From Oscillibacter sp. 1-3 (GTDB lineage: Bacteria; Bacillota; Clostridia; Oscillospirales; Oscillospiraceae), in contig NZ_KE159709.1 in NCBI RefSeq assembly GCF_000403435.2, positions 207,558 to 271,557 on the forward strand: DNA of 64,000 bases, read 5' to 3'. Both the position numbers and the translations under genes were made by a program. Shown one piece after another: positions 61,410 to 64,000 of the stretch; the stretch's first letter is position 1, and each line of letters starts with the position of its first letter. Under the pieces are notes generated by a model that was not told where the DNA came from, made no database searches, and was given only the letters and a program-made list of their open reading frames with translations.

Positions 61410-61995
61410 AGCCGGTATTTGGGTCATTTAGGCATTTTTTATACTGTTCCACCGTATCGTGGCCGGGACTTACCGCGTAGCTCCAGACGCTGATGCAATC
61501 CTCCGCGCTGGTCTTGCGGTAACTGTGATTTTGATTGGCCTCAACATAGATAAAATCGCCGGCCGCCATCGCGTATTCCACGCCGTTGACCGTTACGATC
61601 ATGGCCCCCTGAACAACATATCCGATCTCGTCAGCCACATGTGCGGTAGAGGTGTGATTTTCCTGATCCCGAACCGTCATAATAATGCAGTTTATGGAGC
61701 GTGAGCCTTCAAAAGCGGCCTCGTAGGTATAGCCGGGCTCATTAAAGAGAAACGCTCTCTGTCCCGGATGTGATACAATTTCCCTCCGCGCGGATGCCCG
61801 TTCAATCAAATCAGAAAGCGTTAAATCCAATACTGCGCATACCTTGTTCAGATTCTCAATGGTAGGGCTGTTCATATTCCGCTCCAGCAGGCTCAGATAA
61901 GCGGCGGATAGCCCCGTCAGATCTGCAATCTGCGTCAGCGTCAACTTCTTCTCCTTTCGACGCTCTTTCAAGATTCCGCCAAATTGTGTGCTCAA
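61408..61995 (-). CDS. XRE-cupin transcriptional regulator
   Basis: A 195-residue regulator with an N-terminal HTH_3 domain (about 6-60; LTLTQIADLTGLSAAYLSLL, ERNMNSPTIENLNKVCAVL) and a C-terminal cupin (about 105-175; HVADEIGYVVQGAMIVTVNG, FIYVEANQNHSY). Proteins of this layout control transport and breakdown of small molecules bound in the cupin. A GTG at 62040 is also possible, but it would leave almost no leader after the promoter at 62052; TTG at 61995 has AGAGGG eight bases before it. The stop codon lies at a MITE end. Confidence 0.88.
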   Translation of the reverse strand: MSTQFGGILKERRKEKKLTLTQIADLTGLSAAYLSLLERNMNSPTIENLNKVCAVLDLTLSDLIERASARREIVSHPGQRAFLFNEPGYTYEAAFEGSRSINCIIMTVRDQENHTSTAHVADEIGYVVQGAMIVTVNGVEYAMAAGDFIYVEANQNHSYRKTSAEDCISVWSYAVSPGHDTVEQYKKCLNDPNTG

Positions 61996-62051
61996 CTGAC
62001 GCACCCTCTTCCCAACGATGCCCTGTGTGTAAGCTGGCACCGTTTTTTTTA

Positions 62052-62080
62052 ATTATAGTAAAAAACCATCCTGGCGTCAA
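62052..62080 (-). promoter_or_regulatory. Sigma-A promoter for the XRE-cupin regulator
   Basis: TTGACG, 17-base spacer, TATAAT on the minus strand. Confidence 0.85.
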
Positions 62081-62113
62081 TAAAACCGCTTGTTTTCTAT
62101 AAACAACTTATTT

Positions 62114-63706
62114 TCACATCAGCGGCGCAATGGTTTTCAGAACAAATCCCATCACACGCAACGTCCATTTTTCTTCCTGTATCGTTTCGGACGTTACCTC
62201 GCGGCACTTCTCCAAAGTATTCTGTAAATCTTTTTCAATTTCAGGGATACAACTTGTGTTGTAAAGATAAGTAGCACATTCAAAATGATGATATAGGCTC
62301 CGGTAGTCCAGATTGATCGTTCCTACCACGGCCTCCTGGTCGTCACAAACAAATACCTTCGCATGGACAAAGCCAGGGGTGTACTCGTAAATCTTTACAC
62401 CGGATTCCAGCAAAGAGGAATAGTGGGTTTTGGCAAGGGAATACGGAGCGGATTTATCTGGAATGCCCGGCAGAATCAACGTCACATCCACGCCTCGCTC
62501 TGCCGCAAATTTTAAAGCGGTTTCCATCTCACCATCCAGAATCAAGTATGGGGACATGATGTGGACATATCGCTGTGCGCGGTTCAAAATATCCATATAG
62601 ACCCGCTCTCCAACCCTATCGTTATCCAGCGGACAATCACCATATGGCAGAACATAGCCGCTGCAATTTTCCGGTGGAATGGAGGGGAATGACAGGAACC
62701 GATCAAACTCCTGCTCCTTTTCATCTATCCCCCACATTTGCAGGAACATAAGCGTAAAGCTCCTGACAGCTTCCCCTTTCAGCATAATTGCTGTGTCCTT
62801 CCAATGACCATACTTTTCAATCTGGTTGATATATTCGTCCGCCAGATTTACGCCCCCATTAAAAGCGGTGTGGCCGTCGATAACAAGTATTTTCCGATGG
62901 TCACGGTAGTTGTAGTGCGTAGAGACAAAGGGAGCCACAGGCGCAAACATTTTGCATTTGATACCAAGTGCTTTCAGACGCTTAGGGTAGTCATGGGGTA
63001 ACGTGGAAAATTCGAAAGTGCCATCGTACATAACACGAACATCCACGCCTTCCGCAGCTTTCCGGGCCAAAATCTCCAAAACCTTTCCCTACATCAGACC
63101 CTCATCTACAATGAAATACTCCAAGAAAATGAAATGTTCAGCTTGCTCCAGTTGTCGAAGCATTTCATGCCACTTTTCTTCACCGATGGGGAAATAGGTA
63201 GCAGCCATCCGCTCAAACACCGGATAGCAGCCACTCCTGTGGATATAGCGGGCCAAAGCTGCCACCCCTGGGTTTTCCTGTGCGAGACAATTTGCGGTTT
63301 GCTCTGACTGTGGAATGATTTCCTTGGTCTGCTCGGTCAGTTGGCTTAAACGCGTTTTCACGGCCCGGTGTCCTATATCGCTCTGTGTATACCAAAACAG
63401 CAGTGCGCCAAATACAGGCAGGAGCATAATAACGATCAGCCATGTAATTTTCGATGTCGGGTCAAGGCGGCGGCTATTGAGCAGGTATAACACCATGACG
63501 GCGGTAAAGAGCGCCGTACCGCCCAAGATATGGGGCAGAAATTCCTCAAACCATTGAAAGATACTGAACAGCAACAACACCTGGATGGACAGCAGGAGCA
63601 CGATCAGCCCCAAACGGCTGAATACCATGTGGACAATGCCCTTTTGCCCTTTCTTCAGCAGAGACAGCCCCTTACTTTCAAAATCTGTATTCTTTTCTGT
63701 ACTCAT
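62114..63706 (-). pseudogene. cls: Cardiolipin synthase gene interrupted by an in-frame amber codon
   Basis: The frame codes a full-length (about 530-codon) phospholipase-D-type cardiolipin synthase. Two N-terminal membrane helices (about 30-75) are followed by HKD motif 1 (YNYRDHRKILVIDG) and HKD motif 2 (GFVHAKVFVCDDQEAVVG). Codon 206 (63089-63091) is TAG in the segment EGLM-stop-GKVLEILARK, where family members have Trp (MWG), so TGG to TAG is the simplest change. Both halves remain in the same frame and look intact, so the lesion is recent, a sequencing error, or is read through by suppression. GGGAGGG supports the start. Confidence 0.88.
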
Positions 63707-63854
63707 GATTTACCCTCCCCATTTTCATTTCATTTTTTGAAACTAAAGCGCCGATACAGATAATTTCTTTATCGTGAAGTCTTTTCAGAAACGACAACAG
63801 GATTGGAAGTCCCAGCATACCCAAGAGGCCAAAAAATTTAAGACCTATGAGCAT
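63678..63854 (-). pseudogene. Truncated membrane-protein ORF next to a MITE copy
   Basis: A 58-codon frame beginning MLIGLKFFGLLGMLGLPILL and continuing SFLKRLHDKEIICIGALV looks like part of a membrane protein. It overlaps the start of cls by 29 bases, and its upstream side is cut by the MITE-like copy at 63861. It may be the 3' end of a gene broken by that insertion. Parent family not recognised. Confidence 0.35.
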
Positions 63855-63860
63855 AGTAGC

Positions 63861-64000
63861 TAGGCCTTGTTTGAAAAATGGCGGAATGCCCAACGGCGAG
63901 AGATTATTTCGCCAATCAAGGCAAATTTTTGCAGGCGGGCTGACGCCCGGCAAGAAAATTTAACGCAGAGTGCCGGATCAAGATCCACCGTTTGGGCATT
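63861..64000 (-). repeat. MITE-like element, inverted and cut by the window end
   Basis: Opens TAGGCCTTGTTTGAAAAATG then GCGGAATGCCCAACGGCGAG and follows the reverse complement of the 56144 copy almost base for base to the window edge (CCACCGTTTGGGCATT). The high identity suggests recent spread. Confidence 0.8.

Noticed and set aside
63089..63091. Pyrrolysine or other programmed recoding at the cls amber codon
   Set aside because: No pyl genes or methylamine methyltransferases are visible, and the position is a Trp one base away from TAG. Mutation or error is simpler.

Overview
The window (about 64 kb, GC-rich) looks like chromosome of an anaerobic, Gram-positive gut Firmicute of the Oscillospiraceae type (Oscillibacter, Flavonifractor or Lawsonibacter relatives). 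This is inferred from gene content (rubrerythrin, a class B sortase with its surface substrate, TRAP and NSS transporters, KtrAB, small Oscillospiraceae-style membrane proteins) and from Firmicute-style promoters, AGGAGG ribosome sites and U-tailed terminators. No species can be named from sequence alone.

Layout. 0-12.6 kb: the end of a tyrosine recombinase, a holin-like protein, rubrerythrin, tRNA-Arg(CCG), a SerA-type dehydrogenase, TypA/BipA, a promoter-to-terminator noncoding RNA candidate, an NSS symporter behind a leader terminator, an AraC-MATE pair, and an operon of a COG2509 flavoprotein, a 54-aa membrane protein and a 2-hydroxyacid dehydrogenase. 12.8-31.5 kb: HtrA, three ECF sigma/anti-sigma modules (two are paralogues), KtrB-KtrA, a cytidylate-kinase-like protein, a CLC-F fluoride antiporter behind a degenerate acyltransferase, and rimM-trmD. 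31.7-37.9 kb: a surface-protein operon (771-aa sortase substrate, lipoprotein, sortase B) preceded by what I read as two tandem c-di-GMP-I (GEMM) riboswitches, with an atypical tyrosine recombinase next to it. 38-40 kb: small membrane proteins.

40-55.8 kb is the most distinctive part. It is a catabolic cluster: a cupin, an HpcH/HpaI aldolase, an MBL-fold hydrolase, a DctPQM TRAP carboxylate importer, an AEC carrier, two amidohydrolase-type enzymes, a LarA-like nickel-pincer racemase homologue, an enolase-superfamily dehydratase, a beta-keto acid cleavage enzyme and a DUF169 protein. Three near-identical -24/-12 sigma-54 promoters (two divergent) drive its left part, and a PAS-AAA-Fis sigma-54 activator is encoded inside it. 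The combination suggests uptake and breakdown of an unidentified organic acid by a route I cannot match to a named pathway.

55.8-64 kb: a MocR-type regulator that has lost the PLP lysine, an amidohydrolase, a YfcC-type carrier, an XRE-cupin regulator and a cardiolipin synthase gene broken by one amber codon. Four clear copies of a short inverted-repeat element (MITE-like, ends TAGGCC-TGTTTGAAAAA) lie between 46.8 and 64 kb, with a collapsed fifth and a possible sixth.
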